A DNA stretch of 32,145 bases from Mesorhizobium silamurunense (lineage in GTDB: Bacteria; Pseudomonadota; Alphaproteobacteria; Rhizobiales; Rhizobiaceae), in assembly GCF_014843825.1 (NCBI RefSeq), contig NZ_JHQR01000008.1, positions 1 through 32,145 of the forward strand. Reading direction: 5' to 3'. Made by a program: the position numbers and the translations under genes. Positions 16,510 to 23,802 of the stretch are shown in pieces; within the stretch, counting starts at the first letter, position 1, and every line of letters begins with the position of its first letter. The notes under the pieces are model-generated. The model had not been told where the DNA came from. It made no database searches and worked only from the letters and a program-made list of their open reading frames with translations.

Positions 16510-16688
16510 CTAAGCTTTCGGATCTTAGGCCGCCCATCACGAGCAGGCGGCACGGTGGCGAGATGTCGAAAGAAGATGACCACTTCTACGCCTGTCCGGC
16601 ATGCGGTCAGGTGGTTGACAAGCGCGACCTTCGACAAGTGATCTGGCATGAACAGCCCAGACACCAGCGGCTCGAAATGGATGCGTGA
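16506..16688 (+). CDS. small C2H2-type zinc-finger protein (island copy)
   Basis: This 60-aa protein ends in a finger with C30, C33, H48 and H53 (C-x2-C-x14-H-x4-H), written as YACPACGQVVDKRDLRQV and IWHEQPRHQ. It could bind DNA or be a structural zinc site. It starts at the 4-bp ATGA overlap with DUF3606, so the two are one operon. The paralogue at 31655-31840 has the same finger and the same place beside a ligase gene. The repeated pairing suggests a functional link to the ligase. Confidence 0.85.
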   Translation: MTKLSDLRPPITSRRHGGEMSKEDDHFYACPACGQVVDKRDLRQVIWHEQPRHQRLEMDA

Positions 16689-16694
16689 AAGCGA

Positions 16695-16715
16695 CCCCGG
16701 CACAATGCACCGGGG
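16695..16715. terminator. hairpin between convergent genes
   Basis: CCCCGG (16695-16700), a 9-nt loop and CCGGGG (16710-16715) form a perfect 6-bp GC stem. It lies between the stops of the zinc-finger gene (plus) and the RNase HI gene (minus). Position suggests a bidirectional terminator; no U-tract follows, so it is weak by the classical rule. Confidence 0.5.
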
Positions 16716-16733
16716 CCGGTACTCGTCCGGCTG

Positions 16734-17237
16734 TTAGCCGGCTTGGGCCTGCCGCATAGCTTGTGCCGCTGCGGCGTTGGCAAGCGCGTCTACCTCCTCG
16801 TTGTGAGGATCGCCGGCATGGCCTTTTACCCAATGCCAAGTGACCGTGCGGCCAGCGGCAAGCGAGGCAAGCTCCTGCCATAGCTCTTGGTTCGCCACCG
16901 GCTTCTTGGTCGCCGTTCGCCAGCCCCGAGCAATCCAGCCCGAGAGCCATTCGTTCATCCCCCTGCTCACCAGCTCGTTGTCGCAGAAGACCGCGACGGG
17001 GGTGCCATCGTTCTCCGGAAGGGCGCGGAGGGCTCCGATGGCTCCGCTCATTTCCATGCGGACGTTCGTTGTCTTCGCCGGTTCCGAGCCGACGACTTCT
17101 GTCCGGCTGATCTCCTGATCGCCGTCCATGAGTTTGATGGTTGCAGCCCAGCCGCCGGGACCGGGGTTGCCAATACAGGCACCGTCGCAATGGACGACGA
17201 GCCGGAGGCCCGAAGACCCCTCGGTGAAAGCATTCAT
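16734..17237 (-). CDS. rnhA: ribonuclease HI
   Basis: This 167-aa protein is a type 1 RNase H, which cuts the RNA strand of RNA-DNA hybrids. All four catalytic acids are present: HCDGACIGNPGPGGWA (D18), VRMEMSGA (E62), VFCDNELV (D86) and NEEVDALAN (D150). The assisting histidine is in WVKGHAGD (H140). Length is close to the usual 150-160 residues. ATG 17237 is preceded by AAGGAA at suitable spacing. It is probably a second, island-borne copy, since bacteria normally have one in the core genome; that cannot be checked here. It may process R-loops or primers during island replication. It lies 97 bp downstream of the ParB-like gene, same strand. Confidence 0.92.
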   Translation of the reverse strand: MNAFTEGSSGLRLVVHCDGACIGNPGPGGWAATIKLMDGDQEISRTEVVGSEPAKTTNVRMEMSGAIGALRALPENDGTPVAVFCDNELVSRGMNEWLSGWIARGWRTATKKPVANQELWQELASLAAGRTVTWHWVKGHAGDPHNEEVDALANAAAAQAMRQAQAG

Positions 17238-17333
17238 AGGTTTTTCCTTGTTTTCAGTTGTGTTTGGCGGACTGCTCCGCCTGTGCAAATTGCACGCCTA
17301 AAGGATGCATAGGTGGCATCCCCGAGCGTGGGG

Positions 17334-18155
17334 TCAGAAGTCCGTGTCTTCGTCTTCGTCGGAGGTAGCCAGCCATGAAGCTACTGCTCCAGCGAACTGA
17401 CTACCCGCCCACTTCGCCACCGCCTCTGCAAACTCCTCGGCATGAGTAGGTGTCCGAGGTCCGAACTGTTTCACGAAGCCCTTCACATAGCGGTCGATCC
17501 GAGCCTCCCGCATGGCGTCCGTGTACTCGATGTCGTTCTCTCCCGCTTTGGCCCACCGTAGGGCCTCCAGATAGCTGCCCACCTCCAACTCTTGTTCCAC
17601 CAGTTGCCGGTACATTGACCGCATAGTGGCGACGGTCCGCTCACTCACGCCCGATGCCTCGGCAGTCTTCCGCTTGGAGTGCGCCCCCAAGATCACGAGA
17701 CGCCACGCAGCCTCCAGGCGCTCCGACTGGGTCATCGGAAGCTTTACCTTTTGGTTCCGCTGGGCGGCTTCTGCTATGGCCTCGGCGAGGCTCCCCTCGA
17801 ACCACTCGACAGGCACCGAGCCATTCACCTTCGCGGCCCTATAGGCGGCCAAGCGGTGGTGTCCGTCGATGCAATAGGCGCTGTCGCCGATCGCATAGAC
17901 CGTTACGGGGTCAAGTACCCGCCCGTCCTCGGGCTTCGCCTCCAATGCCTGCTGGAGTGCCTTCACATGGAAAGGCTCGGTGACGCCACCAGCCGCCGCC
18001 CCGGTGCGCACTTGGAACACTGTCGGGGCAACGAGAATGCGCCCAAGTGGGAGCCGGCGTGGCTTCGTCGTCATTGCATCCCGCCCGGCCTTGGCGTGGA
18101 ACCAGTCAACGGCCTCGCGAAAGGTCTCGGGCATGATTTCGAGGCTGGCTGTCAC
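17334..18155 (-). CDS. ParB/Srx-fold (ParB N-terminal-like) protein
   Basis: This 273-aa protein has a ParB/sulfiredoxin-like N-terminal domain at about 35-125 with the key motif CIDGHHRLAAYRAA. The helical middle contains a likely helix-turn-helix (KRKTAEASGVSERTVATMRS, about 160-180), and the end is acidic (DEDEDTDF). This is the general plan of ParB-like DNA-binding proteins on plasmids and islands. No ParA partner is seen, so it may be a regulator or CTPase-like DNA clamp and not a partition protein. GTG 18155 overlaps the upstream stop by 4 bp and has GGGAG 5 nt upstream. Confidence 0.8.
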   Translation of the reverse strand: MTASLEIMPETFREAVDWFHAKAGRDAMTTKPRRLPLGRILVAPTVFQVRTGAAAGGVTEPFHVKALQQALEAKPEDGRVLDPVTVYAIGDSAYCIDGHHRLAAYRAAKVNGSVPVEWFEGSLAEAIAEAAQRNQKVKLPMTQSERLEAAWRLVILGAHSKRKTAEASGVSERTVATMRSMYRQLVEQELEVGSYLEALRWAKAGENDIEYTDAMREARIDRYVKGFVKQFGPRTPTHAEEFAEAVAKWAGSQFAGAVASWLATSDEDEDTDF

Positions 18156-18805
18156 ACGAGCTCCCGCAGGGCTTGGTTGATCTCGTCGGTCATGGCTTGC
18201 TTCCTTTCTTGGTCACGTTTTTCGAGTTCGGCGAGTTGTAGACCGGCACCTCCGAAGGCGGCGGTCAGGTCACGAGCGACAATCATTCCCGCCTTGGGAC
18301 TAAGCTCCCGGTAGACGCGCTCCTGCCGGCCCGTTTGGTGGTCATATCGAAGGCCCGAGTGCCTACTGGAGAGCGCCCGAACCCGCTTCACGAGCTGGAG
18401 GCGGAAGGCGGCATCAGATAGGAACCGCTCCGGTCTCTCGCTCCAGAACAGGAACATCGCCATCGCGGTGACGGCTATGTCCCGTGGGGAGCATTCAGCG
18501 TCGAGGTTCAGCACCTCATGCGCCGCTTGCCGCTTGTATCGGCTCTGAACCCGATTTCCGACGGTGTCCTTTGCCGAGCTTGCCAGAGCGGCCCACCGGG
18601 CATCCAAGTGGCCCCAGAGGGGACTATGGGCGTTCTTCGCGATCCGCTCCCGAACGAGGGAGACGTAAGGCGCAAGCTCACTCCGCCTGATGGCGGTCTG
18701 CCCGACATCGCCCTGGCGCCGTAGTCTGCTCTTGTGGCGCCGACAGTGCGGGCTGAAGCGGGAAGACGTAGGTGCGCCGCAATGTGCAGCGCGACATGTT
18801 CGCAT
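18152..18805 (-). CDS. protein of unknown function with a Cys/His-rich N-terminus
   Basis: This 217-aa protein starts at ATG 18805 with a near-ideal ribosome binding site (AGGAG, 6 nt spacing). The N-terminus has C4, C9, C21 and nearby histidines (CRAAHCGA; SPHCRRHKSR), which could bind zinc, followed by a basic region. The rest is helical, with no known motif. Its stop overlaps the ParB-like start by 4 bp, so the two products are probably made together. It may be the DNA-binding or replication-associated partner of the ParB-like protein. Family not recognised. Confidence 0.7.
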   Translation of the reverse strand: MRTCRAAHCGAPTSSRFSPHCRRHKSRLRRQGDVGQTAIRRSELAPYVSLVRERIAKNAHSPLWGHLDARWAALASSAKDTVGNRVQSRYKRQAAHEVLNLDAECSPRDIAVTAMAMFLFWSERPERFLSDAAFRLQLVKRVRALSSRHSGLRYDHQTGRQERVYRELSPKAGMIVARDLTAAFGGAGLQLAELEKRDQERKQAMTDEINQALRELV

Positions 18806-19460
18806 TCAATTCTCCTAATATTTGTATCCGCCCCCAAGCACAGAGGGACGGAAGAGTGAAAAAAGGCCGGGACTTTCCGACCATTGATTTGTTGATCTGT
18901 GTGATTTGCCGCCGGGGGTCGTCCTGACCTTCCCGGTTCGCGGAACACCCTCGGTCATCCAAGGCTCCGCTACCCTCCCCGGAGACTAATCCGGATTGGC
19001 GGCGTACGCGGTAGTTGCACGTCCGGCAGTGTGCCGGTCCCGGGTGCAAGCCCGCTCCCATTCTATGGTTCGGCCGGGGATCATCGTCTTGCCCCGTACG
19101 GTCCCGCTGCCGGCCCCTAAGGGCACGTCAGGCATGGCTGCAATCGACCGGGCTGTCTTGCAGGAACAGCCAACTGGTTTTGGAAGGGAGGCTCTTGGGG
19201 CCGAACGGCCTCCGAGCGGGTTGGTCTTCGGGGTTCAGCGGTCAGGTCAAGCCCACCACTCGGGTATGCGTAAGGCGCATATCGGTCACCGCGACGCTGG
19301 TGTCAACAGCCAGACTTCATATTATTTTTCAATGAGATAGGCACTAGATACCTAATCCAGTGCGAGGCCTTGTGGCTCAAGGCATTCCAAGGCATATGTG
19401 CCCGAACTGTGTCTGAAAAAAAGTTTGGGCTGATCCGGAAACTCGGCAGCGATCCCGCTT
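18806..19460. other. 655-bp gene-free stretch with hairpins
   Basis: This is the leader of the minus-strand operon that starts at 18805 and the region after the MarR-like gene. Open frames here (for example 18996-19340, plus) are not protein-like. It holds a perfect hairpin CCGGCA-GTG-TGCCGG at 19023-19037, followed directly by CGGG-TGCAAG-CCCG, and a further stem at 19400-19430. It could encode a structured leader or a small RNA; no known family is recognised. Confidence 0.4.
19400..19430. terminator. imperfect hairpin downstream of the MarR-like gene
   Basis: GCCCGAACT (19400-19408) pairs with AGTTTGGGC (19422-19430) in 8 of 9 positions, with a 13-nt A-rich loop. It begins about 30 nt beyond the stop of the minus-strand MarR-like gene. 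It may end that transcript, although no U-tract follows on that strand. Confidence 0.3.
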
Positions 19461-19796
19461 CTACAGGCCCATAACCATGTTGAGCGTATTGAACACCTTC
19501 ATGCCCTTTGGGGTCGGCTTGACGCGCTTGATACGTCGGTCCTGCGTGTCCTCGTACGCGGCGATCAGATCGTGCCCCGGCTGGCCCTTACGGTGGACCT
19601 TCGACAACGCGGATACGTTTCGGCTCACAGACGAGGAACTCAAGCCGGTTAGTTGCTCCAGCTCCCGCATGGTGAGGTCGGGCTTCTCCACGACGTGAAG
19701 GAAGACAGAAATTTGCTGGATTTGCATCTCGGGATCGAGCTTTGCGAACTCATCGAGTAGCCCGAGCATCCGAAGGGCAGGTCGTGGGGCAGTCAT
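19461..19796 (-). CDS. MarR-like winged-helix regulator
   Basis: This 111-aa protein has a winged-helix core: LDPEMQIQQISVFLHVVEKP, MRELEQLTGLSSSSVSRNVS (recognition helix) and a wing with YEDTQDRRIKRVKPTPKG. It matches the MarR type but is short and lacks the long outer dimerisation helices. ATG 19796 is chosen because the frame above it has no protein-like content. The ribosome binding site is weak. It lies 77 bp beyond the small membrane frame and the serine recombinase, same strand. It probably represses or activates island genes; ligand unknown. Confidence 0.75.
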   Translation of the reverse strand: MTAPRPALRMLGLLDEFAKLDPEMQIQQISVFLHVVEKPDLTMRELEQLTGLSSSSVSRNVSALSKVHRKGQPGHDLIAAYEDTQDRRIKRVKPTPKGMKVFNTLNMVMGL

Positions 19797-19873
19797 GGGA
19801 TTTTCGTGTGACCTATCGTTTGAGCTATGCGGCCACGCGGCTTTGGCACGGGGACGCAGATGCGGCAAGTCAC

Positions 19874-19960
19874 CTATCGTCCGATGAACAGCCTTACCAA
19901 CGCCACGGCCCCGCACAGGCCGTAGAGGGTCATGAAGGTCATTGCCAGCGTGTAAGCCAT
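19874..19960 (-). CDS. possible 28-aa single-span membrane peptide
   Basis: A 28-codon frame starts at ATG 19960 with GGGAGG about 9 nt upstream, 13 bp after the serine recombinase stop. It is almost entirely one hydrophobic span (AYTLAMTFMTLYGLCGAVAL) with a short basic end (VRLFIGR). The ribosome binding site, position and span support it; the size leaves it uncertain. It resembles a small toxin-like or regulatory membrane peptide only in general form. Confidence 0.4.
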   Translation of the reverse strand: MAYTLAMTFMTLYGLCGAVALVRLFIGR

Positions 19961-19973
19961 CTCCGCGCCTCCC

Positions 19974-20609
19974 TCACATGCCCCAAGCCACAAGCGCCTT
20001 CTCGGCCGCCGCAGGGTCTTCCTTGATACGCAAGACCGTCTGGCGCGTGAGCCCTGACGCCTTGGCAACGGCGGACGTTCCTTGTCCCTGCGCCAGCATG
20101 TCGGTGACGGCCTGTAGCGCGGCCCTGTCGTAGCTGGGCTTGCGGCCCCTATAGCGGTCCTCCTGTGCCCGAGCGGCCTCTATGCCGGCCCGCTGGGCCT
20201 CTTTCGTGGCCTCCGCCTGGGCCTGTGCCGTTGCTGCCATGAAGGCGATGAGCGCGTCCCGTACGGCTTGCTGCATGGGGTCTTTGGTTGCCCCGTCGAA
20301 GGTCATGTTGTTGATGACTGTCCGAACGACCACGCCCTTCCGCATGAACTCGCGTATGGTGTCGCAAACGTCTTGGTAGTTGCGGCCGAGCCGATCCACC
20401 CAGCGGACCACCAGCGTATCCCCTCTCCGCAGCATGTCCCGGAGCCTTCGGCCCTCGGGGCGCTCGGCAAGCGTTGTGCTGACCCCGGAGACCCCGTGGT
20501 CGGCCACTACCTCATCAATTGGGAACCCTGCGGCCTCCGCTTGGGTCTGCTGGTGGCCGAGCGTCTGATCAACTGTCGAGACGCGGGCATAGAGAATGGT
20601 TTTGGACAC
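19974..20609 (-). CDS. serine recombinase (resolvase/invertase family)
   Basis: This 211-aa protein has the resolvase catalytic domain: ILYARVSTVDQ (nucleophile Ser11), VVRWVDRLGRN, and the linking helix region with ALIAFMAATAQAQAEATKEAQ. A C-terminal helix-turn-helix (ALQAVTDMLAQGQGTSAVAK and SGLTRQTVLRI) gives site binding. Length is typical of Tn3-type resolvases and DNA invertases. GTG 20609 has GAGGGAAG upstream; a longer frame to 20636 lacks a site. A cluster of TGTCCG repeats lies just upstream (20624-20686), a likely binding or crossover site. It may resolve island multimers or invert a segment. Confidence 0.9.
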   Translation of the reverse strand: MSKTILYARVSTVDQTLGHQQTQAEAAGFPIDEVVADHGVSGVSTTLAERPEGRRLRDMLRRGDTLVVRWVDRLGRNYQDVCDTIREFMRKGVVVRTVINNMTFDGATKDPMQQAVRDALIAFMAATAQAQAEATKEAQRAGIEAARAQEDRYRGRKPSYDRAALQAVTDMLAQGQGTSAVAKASGLTRQTVLRIKEDPAAAEKALVAWGM

Positions 20610-20623
20610 GGTGCTTCCCTCTC

Positions 20624-20686
20624 TGTCCGTTAGCATGGTGTCCGCTAACTAGGCTGTCCGTTGATGGAAGTCAACCCTAACGGACA
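20624..20686. promoter_or_regulatory. TGTCCG repeat cluster upstream of the serine recombinase
   Basis: Three direct copies, TGTCCGTTAG (20624-20633), TGTCCGCTAA (20639-20648) and TGTCCGTTGA (20655-20664), are followed by an inverted copy CTAACGGACA (20677-20686). The spacing is about 15-16 bp. They lie between the recombinase start and the divergent gene at 20794. This fits a recombination (res-like) site or an autoregulatory operator. Confidence 0.5.
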
Positions 20687-20793
20687 TCCTTTCGGGCAGC
20701 GCCCCGGCTGTACGCTGGGCTATACCCTTCCGGACGCCTGTCATTGCAGTCGCGGGTCTGATACGAGCCGCAGGCGCACATTGGGGGTTCCAC

Positions 20794-21267
20794 ATGGATG
20801 AGAAGACCTATCGTCAACTGGCGGTTCGGATCGCTGAAGAGGCAACGCCGGCCCAAAATGACGCGCTCAAGGCTTGGGCGCTGAAGCTTCTCGACATTCG
20901 AAACTCGGACTTGCCTGTCCGGCAAAAGGCGAAGAATGCCATCGCCGCGACGGTCTCAAGCAAGGTGATATGGCCGCTGGTGAAGATCGTAGCATCACAG
21001 ACCAAAAGCGTTGGCTGGGACAATCGCACTGTCGCCCAGCGTCTGGGCCTTGGTGCTGCCGCTGTCGGCGTTGCAGTGTTCGGCGGCCAAAGCGCCGGCA
21101 TTGCTGCCCTTGGTGGGGCCATTGGTGTGCCGTTGTGGGTGGTGCTTGGCGCAGGTTCGATGTTCGCACGCTACCTCTACGAAGAACTCGCCCTCCGCTC
21201 GAAAAACAACGGCGGAGCGTCCTACTCCGTCATAGATGCCGAGAAGATTGACGACGGCAAAGCGTAG
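20794..21267 (+). CDS. membrane protein with a Gly/Ala-rich hydrophobic region
   Basis: This 157-aa protein starts at ATG 20794, with GGGGGT 5-6 nt upstream. Residues 1-75 are soluble and helical. Residues about 85-130 form a Gly/Ala-rich hydrophobic stretch (LGLGAAAVGVAVFGGQSAGI; LGGAIGVPLWVVLGAGS) of two spans. The end is polar. It is divergent from the serine recombinase. Glycine-zipper hydrophobic stretches occur in small pore-forming and membrane-inserting effectors, but no toxin domain is recognised and there is no partner nearby. Confidence 0.7.
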   Translation: MDEKTYRQLAVRIAEEATPAQNDALKAWALKLLDIRNSDLPVRQKAKNAIAATVSSKVIWPLVKIVASQTKSVGWDNRTVAQRLGLGAAAVGVAVFGGQSAGIAALGGAIGVPLWVVLGAGSMFARYLYEELALRSKNNGGASYSVIDAEKIDDGKA

Positions 21268-21617
21268 CCCTTGTCCAACGGCAACGTTCGTTGTGCCTGA
21301 AAAATGGCATTAGACGGTTTGCGGGCCTCTCTGTCCGGTCCTGTCCGTAGAGCGTCGTTCACGTCGGGACGATGCATTCCACCACCCGAACCCTCGAAGC
21401 CCCTGAAACAGCCTGACCGGACATAGGAGAGAGCCATCTGGGCGCCCCACCTCGGCGGAAATCGGCACGGGCGCGAGGGTGGGCCAGGGCGTGACCCACC
21501 GGGGGGTATCGCGCGGCTGCAACTATCGAGTTCGACCCCTCGGATTTTTCCGCCACTTTTGCAGCTTGCTTGAGGGACAATGAAATAATAGGCCATTCCC
21601 TACGCAGGGGGCTCACG
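21268..21617. other. 350-bp gene-free stretch with further TGTCCG motifs
   Basis: No convincing gene. It holds TGTCCG at 21332 and 21342 and an inverted CGGACA at 21418-21423, the same core as the cluster at the serine recombinase. The promoter of the three-gene operon starting at 21618 should lie in its right part, where the AATGAAATAATAGG segment (from about 21578) is AT-rich. Confidence 0.35.
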
Positions 21618-22244
21618 ATGACATTGCCGGACCACAAAGAGTTCAAGCTTGAAGTCAAGTGGTATCTATCTTCCTATCGTGTTTGCGGCGATTGCAGATT
21701 TGCAATCTCGGCCTTGAGGACAGAAAGACCATCCTTCTCTAGCTGGCGCGTACAATGGGCGGGGATATGCTCCCTGCTCAAAACTTCAATTCATCTGCTT
21801 GGTCAGAAGGATGCCCGCGCCTGTTTACCGGGTGCTCTCCAAAAATCGCTTAGAGATGCATGGAACGAATTGGGAAGACGGCGTGGGGATTTCCCGCTTT
21901 TTTGGGAGTTCATCCACAAAGAACGCAATAACATCTTGAAGGAGTACGATTTCTCAGCCTACTCGGCGATCATCAGGGACGATGGCACCATCGATCAGTC
22001 TTCTTACAGCCTCTTGTACATGTTGGGTGAGACTGAAAAAGAGGCCCTAATCCTTCGTGGCGGTCCTTACGACGGCCAGTTCGCCCTTGATGTGGCAGAG
22101 GACGCAACTGACTGGGCCGAAGGTTACGTCCTGCAGGCAATCCGCAACGCCGGGTTTGACCCCGAGGAGAAGGTAAGCTCGTCAGATTTCCTGAACAGGT
22201 CGCTGCGCGACATGGGCTTGTTGAGCGGCCCCCTCGCCTCCTAA
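21618..22244 (+). CDS. protein of unknown function, first gene of the right-end operon
   Basis: This 208-aa protein starts at ATG 21618, with AGGGGG about 7 nt upstream; an earlier in-frame ATG at 21570 lacks a site. It is mostly helical, with a Cys pair (YRVCGDCRF). A WRVQWAGICSLLKTSIHLLG segment is followed by FPLFWEFIHKERNNILKEY. Helical proteins with an ER...N/H pattern of this kind include HEPN-type RNases, but the match is not strong enough to call. The next gene starts 21 bp downstream. It belongs to a three-gene set next to the right att-like repeat, a usual place for cargo. Confidence 0.65.
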   Translation: MTLPDHKEFKLEVKWYLSSYRVCGDCRFAISALRTERPSFSSWRVQWAGICSLLKTSIHLLGQKDARACLPGALQKSLRDAWNELGRRRGDFPLFWEFIHKERNNILKEYDFSAYSAIIRDDGTIDQSSYSLLYMLGETEKEALILRGGPYDGQFALDVAEDATDWAEGYVLQAIRNAGFDPEEKVSSSDFLNRSLRDMGLLSGPLAS

Positions 22245-22265
22245 AGTGGAGTAAGAGGGACCGAC

Positions 22266-22778
22266 GTGGCATGTTCCGGTGACGTGTTAGGTTTGCCGGA
22301 AGTGCGCAGGGGGGACTGGGTGGCGCGAGGTTTCTATCGACTTTGGCTAGGGCGGGGACTGCGGTTGGCTCCAATCGTCGGTGTCATCGCGGCGGGTTGG
22401 CACTCGTGGATCGTCTTGCAGCAATGGCAGGCTGATCGCCAAGCGCAGTATGTGGAACAGTTCAATTACGAATGCGCGGCGCGTCTGCCCGTCGCGGACC
22501 TGCGGGCGCGGATGAATGAGTTCGGCAACATCAACATTAAGGACCTGTGCTTGACCGGTCGAGATTTCTTCGTGTCCGAACCGGAGCTTGAGCGCGTACG
22601 TGCAGGGACCATGAAGTTCGAGACGACATACCACCCGTTCGACGTGCAGGGTGCTCTCATCATCGGGGGGTTTTGGGCCGTGCTTACCGCGCTGGCCGCC
22701 CTTGCTCTGCTTGGGGTCACGTTCCTCGGGCAGTGGGTTTGGGGCTTCCCCGCAACGGGGCGAGACGATCCCGAGTAG
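22266..22778 (+). CDS. two-span membrane protein of unknown function
   Basis: This 170-aa protein starts at GTG 22266, with GAGGGA upstream. Span 1 lies at about residues 33-52 (LRLAPIVGVIAAGWHSWIVL) and span 2 at about 128-152 (GALIIGGFWAVLTALAALAL). The loop between them (about 53-127) has two cysteines (NYECAARL; LCLTGRD) and acidic helices. Both ends are probably cytoplasmic. It sits 21 bp after the 208-aa gene and 19 bp before the 268-aa gene. No family is recognised. Confidence 0.65.
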   Translation: MACSGDVLGLPEVRRGDWVARGFYRLWLGRGLRLAPIVGVIAAGWHSWIVLQQWQADRQAQYVEQFNYECAARLPVADLRARMNEFGNINIKDLCLTGRDFFVSEPELERVRAGTMKFETTYHPFDVQGALIIGGFWAVLTALAALALLGVTFLGQWVWGFPATGRDDPE

Positions 22779-22797
22779 TGCTGCCGGAGGGGACGCG

Positions 22798-23604
22798 TTG
22801 AACAAGAGGAACGAGGCCCGAGCGGCGGGGCTTAAGTCGATGTTGGCGGCCCTCGATAAGCTCGAAGCGGCCATGCAGAGCGCAGTAGCCATTTCAGACG
22901 GTGCAATAGGGGTTGTGCACACGGGTCGCCAGAACAGGGCGCTCTTTGTGTTTGCGAAGCTAATAACCCACTGCATGTCGGTCGCCGGGATCATTGAGAA
23001 CCGCACGGCGCTCTTGGATCACTTCTCCGTCGCCACCCTCGGCCGCGCCATCATCGACGCTTCGCTGATGACGAAATACATCTCGGAGCCGTCGCTGACT
23101 GCCGACGAGTGGGACCTCCGGCGACAAATCCTGTTCCTTCACGACCTCACGACGCGAAAGAGGTTTCTCACGGCCCTGGAGCTTGCCGGCCAGCCGAGGG
23201 ACACGGGCTTCTTTGAAGGCTATGCCGCAGCAAAGGACGGGCTGAAAACCAAGATCGAGGACCTCGCGGCCAAACTCGGCCACGCCCCAGACCAGATCAA
23301 GGAACTTAGCAGCGGCCAAAGAGTGTTTGTTGGTGGGTCGAGGGGTGCGGCTCGCGAGGCCGGATGGGATATCCAGCAATTTGAGTTCCATCAATCCTAT
23401 CTGTCGAACTGGGTCCACTCCTACCCGGTCAGCTTCATGCGGGCAGATGAGCAAGGAATATCATTCAGCGACCCCTCCGCCTATCAATTCTGGCTCTGCC
23501 AGATGGTGCTGGTAACGAGCGCAGACTACCTGAACGATGTGAACGCCCGAATGAAACTGTTCACGGGGAGCGTCGAGGCCGATCCGGTCGGGCCGTTTGA
23601 GTGA
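22798..23604 (+). CDS. helical protein, possibly DUF5677-like
   Basis: This 268-aa protein is read from TTG 22798, because GGAGGGG lies 5 nt upstream; a longer frame from 22651 would start inside the previous gene. It is helical throughout. A SVATLGRAIIDASLMTKYIS segment (about 78-97) resembles the conserved 'R-x-x-[IL]-[ED]' helix of DUF5677-type proteins, an HEPN-like group, and HQSYLSNWVHSYPVSFM (about 200-216) supplies histidines. The match is suggestive only. It is the last gene before the right att-like repeat and the end of the three-gene operon. An anti-phage or toxin role is possible but unproven. Confidence 0.65.
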   Translation: MNKRNEARAAGLKSMLAALDKLEAAMQSAVAISDGAIGVVHTGRQNRALFVFAKLITHCMSVAGIIENRTALLDHFSVATLGRAIIDASLMTKYISEPSLTADEWDLRRQILFLHDLTTRKRFLTALELAGQPRDTGFFEGYAAAKDGLKTKIEDLAAKLGHAPDQIKELSSGQRVFVGGSRGAAREAGWDIQQFEFHQSYLSNWVHSYPVSFMRADEQGISFSDPSAYQFWLCQMVLVTSADYLNDVNARMKLFTGSVEADPVGPFE

Positions 23605-23778
23605 CGGATGCCCCCTTGCGCACGTCCGCCCCTCGACTATCATAGCCACGCGGTACACATTCGCACCGCAAGAGGTCCACAACAGCGGAATTTGGTCGCA
23701 ACGTCGGTTCAGGCTAAGTACCTGTAAAATCAAAGAGAAATCAGGCTTTCACCTACGGTTCGATTTTGGTTCCCTAAG

Positions 23779-23796
23779 CCGCCTCTGGGCACCATC
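23779..23796 (+). repeat. right copy of the 18-bp att-like direct repeat
   Basis: CCGCCTCTGGGCACCATC, identical to 10805-10822. The left flank differs, which sets the repeat at 18 bp. GGTTCGATT, a T-loop-like word, lies 13 bp further left (23757-23765), but no tRNA body is present. The spacing defines a 13-kb island. Confidence 0.75.
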
Positions 23797-23802
23797 ACTT
23801 CA

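Noticed and set aside
17679..18314. 211-codon plus-strand frame opposite the ParB-like gene
   Set aside because: Antisense to two overlapping genes with good start signals.
19015..19340. 106-114-codon plus-strand frames in the ParB-operon leader
   Set aside because: No ribosome binding site, many Arg/Pro/Ser codons and stable hairpins inside; better read as non-coding.
23757..23796. A complete tRNA gene at the right repeat
   Set aside because: GGTTCGATT and an acceptor tail are present, but no D-arm, anticodon arm or 5' acceptor strand is found upstream, and the T-stem cannot pair.
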